A stretch of DNA of 64,000 nt from Pseudomonas putida. Its GTDB lineage: Bacteria; Pseudomonadota; Gammaproteobacteria; Pseudomonadales; Pseudomonadaceae. Position numbers and translations under genes: made by a program. This document shows, piece by piece, positions 16,597 to 25,201 of this stretch; positions within the stretch are counted from its first letter, which is position 1; each line of letters begins with the position of its first letter. The stretch covers positions 181,215 to 245,214 of the forward strand of contig NZ_JAETZZ010000011.1 of assembly GCF_022627325.1 (NCBI RefSeq), written 5' to 3'. Below the pieces are notes generated by a model. The model had not been told where the DNA came from and made no database searches. It worked only from the letters and a program-made list of their open reading frames with translations.

Positions 16597-16613
16597 TGTT
16601 CATTTATTGAACG
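16597..16613. promoter_or_regulatory. Activator-binding palindrome 1
   Basis: TGTTCA and TGAACG arms around 16605. It is the first of four similar 17-base palindromes in the divergent region. It most likely binds the sigma-54 activator encoded at 18446. Confidence 0.6.
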
Positions 16614-16617
16614 ACAG

Positions 16618-16634
16618 TGTTTAAAGCTTGAACA
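16618..16634. promoter_or_regulatory. Activator-binding palindrome 2
   Basis: TGTTTAAAGCTTGAACA, a 17-base palindrome with one mismatch, centred 21 bases (two helical turns) from palindrome 1. The pair would place two activator dimers on one face of the DNA. Confidence 0.65.
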
Positions 16635-16692
16635 AGTTTTGTCGCTTATCAAAGGCTAGGGTTACGCTGTGGAGGGCAGTTCACAGATGAAG

Positions 16693-16709
16693 TGTGCAAT
16701 ATTTGAACA
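16693..16709. promoter_or_regulatory. Activator-binding palindrome 3
   Basis: TGTGCAATATTTGAACA follows the same TGTTCAA-N3-TTGAACA pattern with one mismatch in the left arm. It is centred 83 bases upstream of the aldehyde dehydrogenase -24 element. Confidence 0.6.
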
Positions 16710-16725
16710 CGTACTTTAATAGTTG

Positions 16726-16742
16726 TGTTCAAAAATTAAACA
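16726..16742. promoter_or_regulatory. Activator-binding palindrome 4
   Basis: TGTTCAAAAATTAAACA, a 17-base site with one mismatch, 32 bases upstream of the -24 element of the aldehyde dehydrogenase promoter. Confidence 0.6.
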
Positions 16743-16773
16743 CGCATGGGCTCAAATCCTATGGATCTAAGGG

Positions 16774-16788
16774 TGGCACAATTTGTGC
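16774..16788 (+). promoter_or_regulatory. Sigma-54 promoter for the aldehyde dehydrogenase
   Basis: TGGCAC-AATTT-GTGC has the invariant GG and GC at correct 12-base spacing. Transcription would start near 16800, about 36 bases before the ATG at 16836. Confidence 0.75.
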
Positions 16789-16835
16789 TAGATGAAGATT
16801 GGTTGCAATCAAAAACAACAAGGCAAAGGTAAGTT

Positions 16836-18302
16836 ATGAGCAGTCTCGAACAAATGTTGCCCATGGAACTCTGGAGCGGCCGTCTTTTTACAGGTCAATG
16901 GATTTCTAGTGGTGCTAATCGACCTGTCTTTGAGCCCGCCACCGGCTGCGAGCTTGGTTCTGTCGCGATGGCTGACGCGCAAGTCGTTTGCGAGTCTGTT
17001 AAGATCGCAAAAGTTGCTCAAGACTCTTGGTACCAATTGCCATACGAAAAGCGCGCTGAGATTCTAAGAAAGGCCTTTACAATAGGTGAGACTTTCCGAG
17101 AGGAAATAGTTTATTGGATTGTCCGCGAAAGTGGTTCTACAAGGGCAAAGGCAGAGTTTGAGCTATCAGTTTCGCTCAAGTCCTTGCAAGAAGCAGCTGC
17201 ACTTCCCGCAAGAAGTCAGGGTGAAGTATTGCCCGCACGCGCCGGGCGCCTGAGCATTGCTAGGAGACGGCCGTTGGGAGTTGTCGGTGTAATCTCTCCC
17301 TTTAACTTCCCGCTATACCTAGCAATGCGTGCAGTTGCGCCTGCACTCGCTGTTGGAAATAGCGTTGTGTTGAAGCCAGATCCCAGGACGGCTGTTTGCG
17401 GAGGTTTGATAATTGCCCGGCTCTTTGAGCTCGCAGGGCTGCCCAGTGGGGTGCTACATGTGCTTCCGGGAGAAGGTGATGCAGGTGCTGCATTGGTCTC
17501 GGCACCTGAAGTAGCAATGATCCAGTTTACCGGATCTACAGCCGCGGGGCGGAAAGTCGGTGAAGCTGCAGGAAAACATTTAAAGAAAGTTTCTCTAGAG
17601 CTAGGTGGAAAGAATTCACTTATCATCTTGGACGATGCTGATATTGATATCGCTGTTGCTAATGCTGTATGGGGCTCATACTTGCATCAAGGTCAAATCT
17701 GTATGGCGACGGGAAGAATCCTCGTTCAGAGGGGGATATATGACCAGTTTCTGACCCGCCTTGTAAAAAAAGCAAAAACCATGCAGGTTGGTGACCCGTC
17801 AAAAGAAAATGTCGAGTTAGGGCCAATCATTAATCAGCAGCAGATCGATAATATAAAGCGTATTGTCCGGTCTGCAGTTGAGGCCGGAGCGAAGCTGGAG
17901 GTCGGCGGGGGGCACGAAAATCTATTTTTCGAGGCAACCGTATTGAGCAATGTTAGTAATTCCAATCCTGCATTCAAAGAAGAGATTTTCGGCCCCGTGG
18001 CTGTGGTGATTCCTTTTGACAAGGATGATGATGCCTGTATTTTGGCAAATGATACAGAATATGGCCTGTCTGCTGGTGTTATCACAAGTAATGTAGGACG
18101 AGCTATGAAAATAGCTGACTGTATAAATTCCGGTATACTTCATATAAACGACCAGACGGTTAATGATGAAGTAGTCAACCCTTTCGGTGGGACTGGAGCT
18201 TCCGGAAATGGGTCTAGCGTTGGCGGGGCGTCAAATTGGGAGGAGTACACACAATGGCAATGGCTCACTGTCCAAAGTGAGGCGCCACTGTACCCGCTCT
18301 GA
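16836..18302 (+). CDS. NAD(P)-dependent aldehyde dehydrogenase (aromatic-aldehyde type)
   Basis: A 488-residue cytosolic ALDH-superfamily enzyme. It shows VVGVISPFNFPL (substrate Asn), VLKPDPRTAV, FTGSTAAGRKVG (cofactor loop), LELGGKNSLIIL (general-base Glu), HQGQICMATGR (catalytic Cys) and EEIFGPVAVV. The sequence style is that of benzaldehyde/vanillin dehydrogenases. In P. putida U an aldehyde dehydrogenase accompanies the phenylethylamine (pea) genes, so the likely role is oxidation of the aldehyde made by the amine dehydrogenase, for example phenylacetaldehyde to phenylacetate. It has its own sigma-54 promoter and terminator. The substrate is inferred from context. Confidence 0.87.
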   Translation: MSSLEQMLPMELWSGRLFTGQWISSGANRPVFEPATGCELGSVAMADAQVVCESVKIAKVAQDSWYQLPYEKRAEILRKAFTIGETFREEIVYWIVRESGSTRAKAEFELSVSLKSLQEAAALPARSQGEVLPARAGRLSIARRRPLGVVGVISPFNFPLYLAMRAVAPALAVGNSVVLKPDPRTAVCGGLIIARLFELAGLPSGVLHVLPGEGDAGAALVSAPEVAMIQFTGSTAAGRKVGEAAGKHLKKVSLELGGKNSLIILDDADIDIAVANAVWGSYLHQGQICMATGRILVQRGIYDQFLTRLVKKAKTMQVGDPSKENVELGPIINQQQIDNIKRIVRSAVEAGAKLEVGGGHENLFFEATVLSNVSNSNPAFKEEIFGPVAVVIPFDKDDDACILANDTEYGLSAGVITSNVGRAMKIADCINSGILHINDQTVNDEVVNPFGGTGASGNGSSVGGASNWEEYTQWQWLTVQSEAPLYPL

Positions 18303-18333
18303 AGACATTAAGGATTGTGTGGTAGCTCTCTTT

Positions 18334-18361
18334 GGCGCCAAGGCAACTCGGCGCCTTTTTT
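18334..18361 (+). terminator. Rho-independent terminator after the aldehyde dehydrogenase
   Basis: GGCGCC-N10-GGCGCC stem followed by six T. It separates the aldehyde dehydrogenase transcript from the downstream regulator gene. Confidence 0.85.
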
Positions 18362-18445
18362 AGGACGACAGACGGAGAGCTAGATATAATCGAAAGGGCA
18401 TGGAACGCATATCTAGGAAATACGTCTAATTGAAGCGGTAACGCC

Positions 18446-20248
18446 ATGATAAATAAAGACATCTCACGAATGGCCATCCTCGATGACGCAAGGCGTGCAT
18501 TGTGGGAGGGAGCAACGCTACCCAGTGGTCTCCTTTCGGCCGACGTGGCTGAATCCTGGAAGCGCTCAAGAGATGCTGGCGTGTCACCGTGGGATAAGCG
18601 ACTGGGCGTTTATTTTGCTATTCATGAGCTTTCTGATAGCGATTTGCTTTTGGGTAAATGCGCAGCTCCAGAATTGGAGAGGCTTTGGGATGTATTGGGT
18701 GGCTCTAACTGGACGTTACTTTGTGTGAACACTCAGGGGGTAATAGTGCATGCTAAAAATTCCCAAGTCACAAGCCCTCTAGATTCTTTGGTTGTCGGAG
18801 CTCGTATACATGAGTCAGATATAGGTACCACAGCGCCAGGATGCACTATCTTCGGCCAGCAGCCTATAGTTATTGCCGGTGGCGAGCATTACCTTAAAGA
18901 GTTCGAAAACTTCTTCTGTGTTTCAGTGCCGTTATTTGGTTTGCGAGGTGAGTTTGTCGGTGCATTGGATGTGACGGGAATAGGTTCTAAGAACTCAGGT
19001 GCTGTCTTGGAGCAACTAACTATCGCGGCTATGGCGGTTGAGAGCCGCTTGTATGCATCCGTTAAGGATTGCGAAATTATCGCAATGCAGTTTGACCCTC
19101 GTTTCATAGGTACGCCGTATCAAGGGCTGCTCGCCATCGATTCGAGAGGAGTTGTCCAAGCCGCAAATGGTGTGGCAAGAAAAATTCTCGGATTAAATGG
19201 GCCGCTTGATGCTCAATGCGAATTAAGATGGGATGAGGTTTTTCAAAGTAGCTCTAATAAAGTTTCTGGGGCGCCTGATCTTATAGATCTGCATGAGGGA
19301 GCTTCAATTTATGCCCAGCTCTTGCAAAGCAGTAAGCTCCCAGCCAGCTTTAATCTTGACGTTGTTCCAACCGTCTTAGGTGAAGACGCTGTAGTTAATA
19401 AAATGTTTGGGATGGCCAGTAAAGCCTTTGCTGCCGGAGTACCCATCTTACTCCTAGGTGAGACTGGCACTGGTAAAGAGGTTTTTGCACGCGCTTTGCA
19501 CGACGCCCATTGCACAAATGCACCGTTTGTTGCAATAAACTGCTCTGCTATCCCGGAATCGTTAATAGAAGCTGAGCTATTTGGATATGTTGAGGGATCT
19601 TTCACCGGCGCAAAAAAAGGCGGGGCTAAAGGACGTTTAGAGGAAGCCAACGGCGGGACGCTGTTACTCGATGAAATCGGTGATATGCCATTCTTGCTCC
19701 AATCTCGACTTCTTCGAGTACTGCAGGAAAAGGCTGTAACAAAAATAGGTAGTTCCGAGAGGTCTTCTCTGGATATCCGAATTGTTTGCGCTACTCACTG
19801 TGATGTCAACCAGCTGATCGCCGAGAAGCATTTTCGCGAAGATTTATACTACAGAATCAATGGCTTAAAGGTTTCCCTTCCTCCGCTTAGAAATAGGAAA
19901 GATGTACATGCGCTTATCAAGCGGCTTTGCTTGGCGCTTCAGGGAGGTGCTCTCAGCGCTGAATCGTTAGAATTGCTCCTAGGCCAAAAGTGGCCAGGTA
20001 ATATTCGCCAGCTCGAACAGTCGATTAAGTTGGCAGTAGCGCTTGCAGGGCCCGGTGCTACATTACTTCCGGAACATTTTCCAAATCTGACGATTCTCGA
20101 AGATAGTCGCAGTTCTAGTCTTCTCAAAGAGTATGAGAAAAGTAAGATTCAAGATGCTCTAGAGGCAAATGGCGGTAACGTCAAAGCTACCGCAGAGCAA
20201 CTAGGGATTGCTCGCGGTACTATCTACAGGCGATTGCGCAGCGAGTGA
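18446..20248 (+). CDS. Sigma-54-dependent activator, AcoR-like
   Basis: A 600-residue enhancer-binding protein. Residues about 25-210 form an AcoR-type sensory region with a GAF-like fold (SWKRSRDAGVSPWDKR, VGARIHESDIGTTAPG). A linker follows, then an AAA+ domain with Walker A GETGTGKEVF, sigma-54 loop ELFGYVEGSFTGAKKGG and Walker B GGTLLLDEIGDMP. The C-terminus is a Fis-type HTH (GGNVKATAEQLGIARGTIYR). The sigma-contact loop reads GSFTGA rather than the usual GAFTGA. It lies between the aldehyde dehydrogenase and the maturation genes and is the obvious activator of the three sigma-54 promoters here. In Paracoccus the corresponding regulator QhpR is AraC-type, so control differs. Confidence 0.88.
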   Translation: MINKDISRMAILDDARRALWEGATLPSGLLSADVAESWKRSRDAGVSPWDKRLGVYFAIHELSDSDLLLGKCAAPELERLWDVLGGSNWTLLCVNTQGVIVHAKNSQVTSPLDSLVVGARIHESDIGTTAPGCTIFGQQPIVIAGGEHYLKEFENFFCVSVPLFGLRGEFVGALDVTGIGSKNSGAVLEQLTIAAMAVESRLYASVKDCEIIAMQFDPRFIGTPYQGLLAIDSRGVVQAANGVARKILGLNGPLDAQCELRWDEVFQSSSNKVSGAPDLIDLHEGASIYAQLLQSSKLPASFNLDVVPTVLGEDAVVNKMFGMASKAFAAGVPILLLGETGTGKEVFARALHDAHCTNAPFVAINCSAIPESLIEAELFGYVEGSFTGAKKGGAKGRLEEANGGTLLLDEIGDMPFLLQSRLLRVLQEKAVTKIGSSERSSLDIRIVCATHCDVNQLIAEKHFREDLYYRINGLKVSLPPLRNRKDVHALIKRLCLALQGGALSAESLELLLGQKWPGNIRQLEQSIKLAVALAGPGATLLPEHFPNLTILEDSRSSSLLKEYEKSKIQDALEANGGNVKATAEQLGIARGTIYRRLRSE

Positions 20249-20302
20249 ACTTAGCCGTATCGCCGCGAATTGCTCCGCTGAACAGAGTCGTGGAGAATCT
20301 GG

Positions 20303-22054
20303 ATGCTTCTGGGAATGTTAGTCAAGTTAGTTGATGGGTCTAACCCTGCGCGATTGAGAGAAGGGTTGGCCTGGCTGTTTGAGTTTGTCCGGCCACGCAT
20401 TTATTCAGTTAGCGGCTTGCTTATTCTGTCTGTAATAGCATCAGCCCTCGCGTTAGTTCAGCCCTGGCTTATTAAACACTTGATAGATGAGGGCATCTTG
20501 CGGAAGGATTTTACGCACCTGATGCAGACTGCAATTTGTATGTTTGCAGTTGGAGTTTTAAGCAGCGTTTTAAGTTGTGTAAGTCGCTATTTTCATACGA
20601 GGCTCTCTGGTGACATATTGTTCGATTTACGCAAGTCTATTTATAGCCATTTGCAAAAGTTGCCACCCAGCTTTTATGTGAAGAGGCGGCTGGGCGATAT
20701 AGTGTCGCGGATAGATGGTGATGTCTCCGAAATTCAAAGGTTTTCGATTGATGCGCTATTTACAGCCGTTTCGTCAGTCGTAGGTCTCATAGGTGCGATA
20801 TGCTTTATGTTGATGTTGTCCTGGCCTCTCACTCTGATGTTGTGCGTGTTAGTGCCCTTCGAAATTTTATGGCTTAGTTATATGCGTAAAAAAGTTGCGG
20901 CAAATACAGCTCTCTTGCGTGAGCGGTCAGCCGATGTCTCTTCGTATTTAGTTGAGAAATTGCCGGCCATGAAATTTGTACAATCGTGCGTTAAGGAACA
21001 GGCCGAGATTGAACAGTATAGCTCGCTGGGTCAGCGTTATATGCATCAGTTGTTAAGGCTTCAGGTGGTTGAGTTTATCACCAAGGCATTACCTGTAACG
21101 GCTATTTCCTTCTGTAAGATGCTTGTGTTTGTTGTTGGTGGTTATTGGGTGATGGCAGGTCAATGGCAGTTAGGTGCACTGATTGCCTTTTCAACATATT
21201 TAGGAATGGCAGTCGGGCCGGTTCAAAGCATGATGGGGCTGTATGTCGCAATCCAAAGGATGACTGTTAGTCTCGATCGCGTGCTTGAGTTGAAAGGAGA
21301 ACCAGTTTTGGTGAGCGATATTAAAGCGCCGAAAGAGCTCAAGAATCACACCGGCGATTTGGTCTGTGATGGTGTTTGGTTTAGATATCCAGGTCAAGAT
21401 AGCTACGTGCTGCGTAATGTAAGTTTCCATATTGAATCGGGTTCTAAGGTTGCTTTTGTGGGTTCATCCGGTTCAGGTAAGACAACTTTAACCGACCTTT
21501 TGCTTAGATTTTACGATCCGGACGGCGGTAGAGTCTTTCTCGGTGGTATTGATTTGCGCAATATGAGTCTTGCTCATTTGCGCAAGAAAATTGCTATTGT
21601 TTCTCAAGATATCGTTCTGTTTAGAGGTACTTTGAAGGAAAATATTACCTATCCCTCAGCGTGTTCTTCATTATCAGACCTCAGGCAGGCGTGCGATCGA
21701 GCTAAACTCACTGATTGGATTGATTCACTTCCTGAAGGCCTAGATACGCAAATGGGCGAGCGTGGTCAGCGGCTATCAGGAGGTCAAAAGCAAAGACTAG
21801 CGATAGCGCGTGCGCTTCTGCAGCAACCCGAAATTCTCATATTAGACGAAGCTACTTCAGCAGTGGATGAGCATACCGAGCGCGAAATTCTTGACGAGAT
21901 CGATCTTCTCTTTACAGGAAAAACAAGAATTGTTATTAGCCACCGCAAATCTACGCTTGAAGGTTGTGACAGGCAGCTGTCGTTTTGTAATGGAGGCGTG
22001 AAGGTTGAAATTCAGAAGCTTGAACTGCATAAAAAAACTAAAGCGGAGTATTGA
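20303..22054 (+). CDS. qhpF: ABC exporter for the QhpC subunit (QhpF)
   Basis: A 583-residue half-transporter: six membrane helices (residues ~35-310) fused to an ATPase with Walker A GSSGSGKTTL, Q-loop VSQDIVLFRG, signature RLSGGQKQRLAIARAL and Walker B ILILDEATSAVDE. In quinohemoprotein amine dehydrogenase loci the ABC protein QhpF exports the crosslinked gamma subunit, which has no Sec signal. It overlaps the next gene at its stop and is followed by qhpG, qhpA and qhpD, which supports that role. There is no peptidase domain, consistent with leader removal by separate QhpE. Confidence 0.85.
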   Translation: MLLGMLVKLVDGSNPARLREGLAWLFEFVRPRIYSVSGLLILSVIASALALVQPWLIKHLIDEGILRKDFTHLMQTAICMFAVGVLSSVLSCVSRYFHTRLSGDILFDLRKSIYSHLQKLPPSFYVKRRLGDIVSRIDGDVSEIQRFSIDALFTAVSSVVGLIGAICFMLMLSWPLTLMLCVLVPFEILWLSYMRKKVAANTALLRERSADVSSYLVEKLPAMKFVQSCVKEQAEIEQYSSLGQRYMHQLLRLQVVEFITKALPVTAISFCKMLVFVVGGYWVMAGQWQLGALIAFSTYLGMAVGPVQSMMGLYVAIQRMTVSLDRVLELKGEPVLVSDIKAPKELKNHTGDLVCDGVWFRYPGQDSYVLRNVSFHIESGSKVAFVGSSGSGKTTLTDLLLRFYDPDGGRVFLGGIDLRNMSLAHLRKKIAIVSQDIVLFRGTLKENITYPSACSSLSDLRQACDRAKLTDWIDSLPEGLDTQMGERGQRLSGGQKQRLAIARALLQQPEILILDEATSAVDEHTEREILDEIDLLFTGKTRIVISHRKSTLEGCDRQLSFCNGGVKVEIQKLELHKKTKAEY

Positions 22055-22056
22055 AA

Positions 22057-23367
22057 TTGAGTATTGTGGTTGTTGGTGGCGGGCCAGCCGGTGTATCTTG
22101 TGCAGTAGGTCTTACCCGTATGGGATATCCTGTCCAACTAATAAATTCGCCTCGTCGGTTCAACTCTTATGAAGGTATTTCCCCCCGAGTCTGCCGAGCC
22201 TTGGTAGACGCTGGTTTACAAAGGGCGGCCGCTACAGTAGAGACGCCGAAGCTAAGACAGGTTGAATGGGGTGAAGAGATCAGTCGCTTTAATAGCGAGT
22301 CGGTTATTGATAGGCGGGTTTTTGATTTGGCCCTGTTAGAGGACGCTGCCGCGCACGGTGTCGTGATTATCAATGGCCAGGTAACAAAGATTGAAACGAT
22401 GCGTAATGGCTATGTCATAAGTTTCGAATCTGATAGCAGACAAGAAAAACTGCAAACTTTTTTCCTAGTTGAGGCTCGCGGACGAAAGGCTGCCTACGGT
22501 AGGGACAAGATAACCGGGCCAGGCAGTGTGAGTTTAATCGCCGGCTGGAAGTCAGGCGTCATTCTAAGATCATCGATACTCGAAAGCCTAGAGACTGGTT
22601 GGATGTGGGCCAACAGTACTAGCGATGGTTTTTTGTATACTCAACTATCCCTAGATGCAGCTAGTGACTTTTTGAAAGATCTTATGGAGCCCGCTGCATA
22701 TCTCGATTATTTGCGTAAAGAATCTAAATTTTTTTCAAAGATTTGCATGGCCGGAATTCAATCAGCTCAACCAGTATTTGCTCGTGGTAGTACGCCGATT
22801 TGTAGTTCTGCAGTAGGTGGCCCAAATTGGTTGAAGATTGGTGATGCTGCAATGGCCGTCGATCCTCTATCCGGAAATGGAATTTTTCAGGCGTTATCTA
22901 CGTCACTTCAAGCGCCCGCAGTGATCAATACGCTTATCACTCGCCCTAAAAGCTCACAACTAGCCTTGGACTTTCACCGTGATCGCATTCAACATCTTTT
23001 TACGCGATTCGCACGCGTCGGGCGAGATTTCTACAGAATCGGTTTGCAAAACAATCCCAATTCAGATTATTGGAAAGCGCGTTCGCTATGGCCTGATGAC
23101 GTTCCCTTAGATACAGTAATCAATTTCAAATCAATTCATATTACCGAAAGGGGGGTGGTGGATCACGGTTTGATCAAGCGGGCTCGAGTTGTCGCCTCGT
23201 CCGAGCAGCCGCTTGGGATGTGGCACTTGGGAGGCCTGGAGTTAGCGCCAAGAGTGCAGCGTGTACTGCAAGGTGAAAGTCTTTCGAGCGTGGTATCCGA
23301 TCTGGAGGGCGACGATTCAAAGAGGTTTAAAGCTTGGCTACGTAACCAAGGCTACAATGGGGGATGA
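22057..23367 (+). CDS. qhpG: FAD-dependent monooxygenase of CTQ biogenesis (QhpG)
   Basis: About 436 residues of the single-component flavoprotein hydroxylase type. The N-terminal dinucleotide fold VVVGGGPAGVSCAVGL is at residues ~4-20, and KIGDAAMAVDPLSGNGIFQA near residue 270 is the FAD-ribityl motif with the Pro that lines the active site. In Paracoccus QhpG hydroxylates the Trp of QhpC that becomes the quinone of CTQ. The start is probably TTG at 22057, where GGAG is 9 bases upstream; TTG 22051, which overlaps the qhpF stop, is too close to it. Rare start and overlap imply translational coupling to qhpF. Confidence 0.85.
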   Translation: MSIVVVGGGPAGVSCAVGLTRMGYPVQLINSPRRFNSYEGISPRVCRALVDAGLQRAAATVETPKLRQVEWGEEISRFNSESVIDRRVFDLALLEDAAAHGVVIINGQVTKIETMRNGYVISFESDSRQEKLQTFFLVEARGRKAAYGRDKITGPGSVSLIAGWKSGVILRSSILESLETGWMWANSTSDGFLYTQLSLDAASDFLKDLMEPAAYLDYLRKESKFFSKICMAGIQSAQPVFARGSTPICSSAVGGPNWLKIGDAAMAVDPLSGNGIFQALSTSLQAPAVINTLITRPKSSQLALDFHRDRIQHLFTRFARVGRDFYRIGLQNNPNSDYWKARSLWPDDVPLDTVINFKSIHITERGVVDHGLIKRARVVASSEQPLGMWHLGGLELAPRVQRVLQGESLSSVVSDLEGDDSKRFKAWLRNQGYNGG

Positions 23368-23392
23368 TCACCTACGAGCGTGTATAGGTGCG

Positions 23393-23430
23393 TGTTCAGT
23401 TGCCTTGAACACGTGTTCTAAAATTGAGCA
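23393..23430. promoter_or_regulatory. Two activator palindromes upstream of qhpA
   Basis: TGTTCAG-N5-TTGAACA (23393-23411) and TGTTCTAAAATTGAGCA (23414-23430) repeat the motif found four times between the porin and aldehyde dehydrogenase genes. They are 21 bases apart, centred about 85-105 bases upstream of the -24 element at 23508, a normal enhancer distance. Confidence 0.6.
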
Positions 23431-23507
23431 TTTCTACCGAGTTCGCTCATGGCATTGCCCTGTCTCGTTTGAGGTTAACTAGCTGATTTTAAAGCATTTG
23501 TCATTTC

Positions 23508-23522
23508 TGGCACGTATTTTGT
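23508..23522 (+). promoter_or_regulatory. Sigma-54 promoter for qhpA operon
   Basis: CTGGCACG with GG at -24, followed 12 bases later by TTGT in place of TTGC. It is a slightly weaker match at the -12 position. Start of transcription would be near 23534, giving a leader of about 110 bases to the qhpA ATG. Confidence 0.6.
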
Positions 23523-23642
23523 TGTTGGTTGTTGGTGTGTGCGCCCGTTCAGATGAACGAGAGAAAATAAGCACGTCGCGGTATTCACTGCCTAACAATA
23601 AGAGGGCCTTAGCCCTTGTGATAAGCCAGAGGACGTCGATTG

Positions 23643-25193
23643 ATGAAGTCACTAAAACACCTCGTTGTAGCCTCCAGCTGCGCGGGCTTTTTCTTATTCT
23701 CTGCTCAAGACGTCTCAGCGCAGACTGGTGAGCAAGTCCTCAACGGGGTTTGTGTAGCATGTCACCTGAAGCGCCCAGATGGCACGCTGGAGCGAATCGA
23801 TAGCGTTCGTAAGACTCCTGAAGGCTGGGATATGACTGTGGTACGTATGATGCGTAATCATCAAGTGCCGCTAAGCCTTGAAGACCGTACAGAGGTTGTG
23901 CGCTATCTGGCTTCAACCCGTGGCCTCAGCATCGATGAAACGGAGGGTAGGCGATATGTGCTTGAAAAAGAGCCTGTCGCTAGCGATGAAGCTCCAAACC
24001 AATTGCTGACCGAAACATGCAGTCGGTGCCATTCATTCGCACGAGTAGCTCTTCAGCGGCGAACAGCAGATGATTGGGAAAAATTACTTAATTTCCATTT
24101 GGCGCAATTCCCTGGCATTGAGCTGCAAGCATTAGCGAGGGATAGAGACTGGTGGTCAGTAGTACATAATGATGTACTTCCCTACCTTTCTACGCACTTC
24201 CCTTTAGGTCGTGCGCCGCAGCCAGTGAACTCCGGCCTGGAAAAAGATTGGGTGATTGCAGGCCATGTGCCTGGCAAAGGTGATTATGTCGGTACGCTTG
24301 ACGTAAATAAAGTAGGCGATACTTACAGCGTCAGAATGGCCTATAAAATCGCAGGAAAAAGTGAATCCTTCCAAGGTAAGGCAGTATTGCTAGGGGATGG
24401 TGAGTGGCGTGCTACATTGACAGATGGTGCTACAAAAATCCAACAAGTCTTTGCCTTGGGTAAAGACGGTGCTCTTAGCGGACGCTGGTTTATCAAGGGT
24501 AATGAGGTTGTGGGGGGACGCTTCGTTGCGATACCCAAAAACTCACCGTCTAGGGCCATTGGGGTAAGCCCAGAATATGCACGAGTTGGTGTTGATACTG
24601 AAGTTACTATTGTAGGCGCAAAACTGAGTGGTAAGGTTGTGTTCCCCGCTGGTATGAACGGAGAAGTCGTCTCCCAGACCGATGATAAGTTAGTGATCCG
24701 AGTAAAACCTGAAAATGATCTGGGTTCTGTGAAGATCGCTGTTGGCGCGACGGAAGCCCCGTTGGTTGTTTATTCAAAGCTTGATCGCATCTCTGTAGAG
24801 CCCAATATGGCGGTTGCGCGTGTTGGTGGTAACGGTGGCCCCATCCCTAAAACTCCTGCTCAGTTCGAGGCAGTGGGTTACCTGAATGGCTCCGATGCCA
24901 AGCCAGGTACTGCGGATGATGTCCGTGTCGGAGTATTTTCGGCGAAATGGTCGGTTGACAATTGGGATGAGGCGGCTACCGCCATGAAGGACGCTCAATT
25001 TGCTGGAACGATCGATGAAACTGGAAAGTTCACCCCGGCCGATGCTGGGCCTAATCCTGACCGCCCTATGTCGACAAATAATCTTGGTAACTTAAAGGTA
25101 ACAGCCGCTGTTGAGAATAAGGGTCAACAGATTACCGGTGAAGCCCATCTATATTCCACGGTTCAGCGGTTTATTGACCCACCAATTCGTTGA
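23643..25193 (+). CDS. qhpA: Quinohemoprotein amine dehydrogenase alpha subunit (diheme)
   Basis: A 516-residue periplasmic subunit. The signal peptide ends near VSAQ (residues 1-26). Two c-type heme sites are visible, CVACH at 37-41 and CSRCH at 126-130. The remainder forms the beta-barrel/Ig-like domains typical of the alpha subunit (GVSPEYARVGVDTEVTIVGA). It carries electrons from the CTQ cofactor of the gamma subunit to an external acceptor. ATG 23643 has GAGGA upstream; the in-frame TTG at 23640 is less likely. It is the first structural gene after its own sigma-54 promoter and two activator palindromes. The P. putida U counterpart belongs to the pea genes for 2-phenylethylamine. Confidence 0.92.
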   Translation: MKSLKHLVVASSCAGFFLFSAQDVSAQTGEQVLNGVCVACHLKRPDGTLERIDSVRKTPEGWDMTVVRMMRNHQVPLSLEDRTEVVRYLASTRGLSIDETEGRRYVLEKEPVASDEAPNQLLTETCSRCHSFARVALQRRTADDWEKLLNFHLAQFPGIELQALARDRDWWSVVHNDVLPYLSTHFPLGRAPQPVNSGLEKDWVIAGHVPGKGDYVGTLDVNKVGDTYSVRMAYKIAGKSESFQGKAVLLGDGEWRATLTDGATKIQQVFALGKDGALSGRWFIKGNEVVGGRFVAIPKNSPSRAIGVSPEYARVGVDTEVTIVGAKLSGKVVFPAGMNGEVVSQTDDKLVIRVKPENDLGSVKIAVGATEAPLVVYSKLDRISVEPNMAVARVGGNGGPIPKTPAQFEAVGYLNGSDAKPGTADDVRVGVFSAKWSVDNWDEAATAMKDAQFAGTIDETGKFTPADAGPNPDRPMSTNNLGNLKVTAAVENKGQQITGEAHLYSTVQRFIDPPIR

Positions 25194-25201
25194 GGTGCTA
25201 T

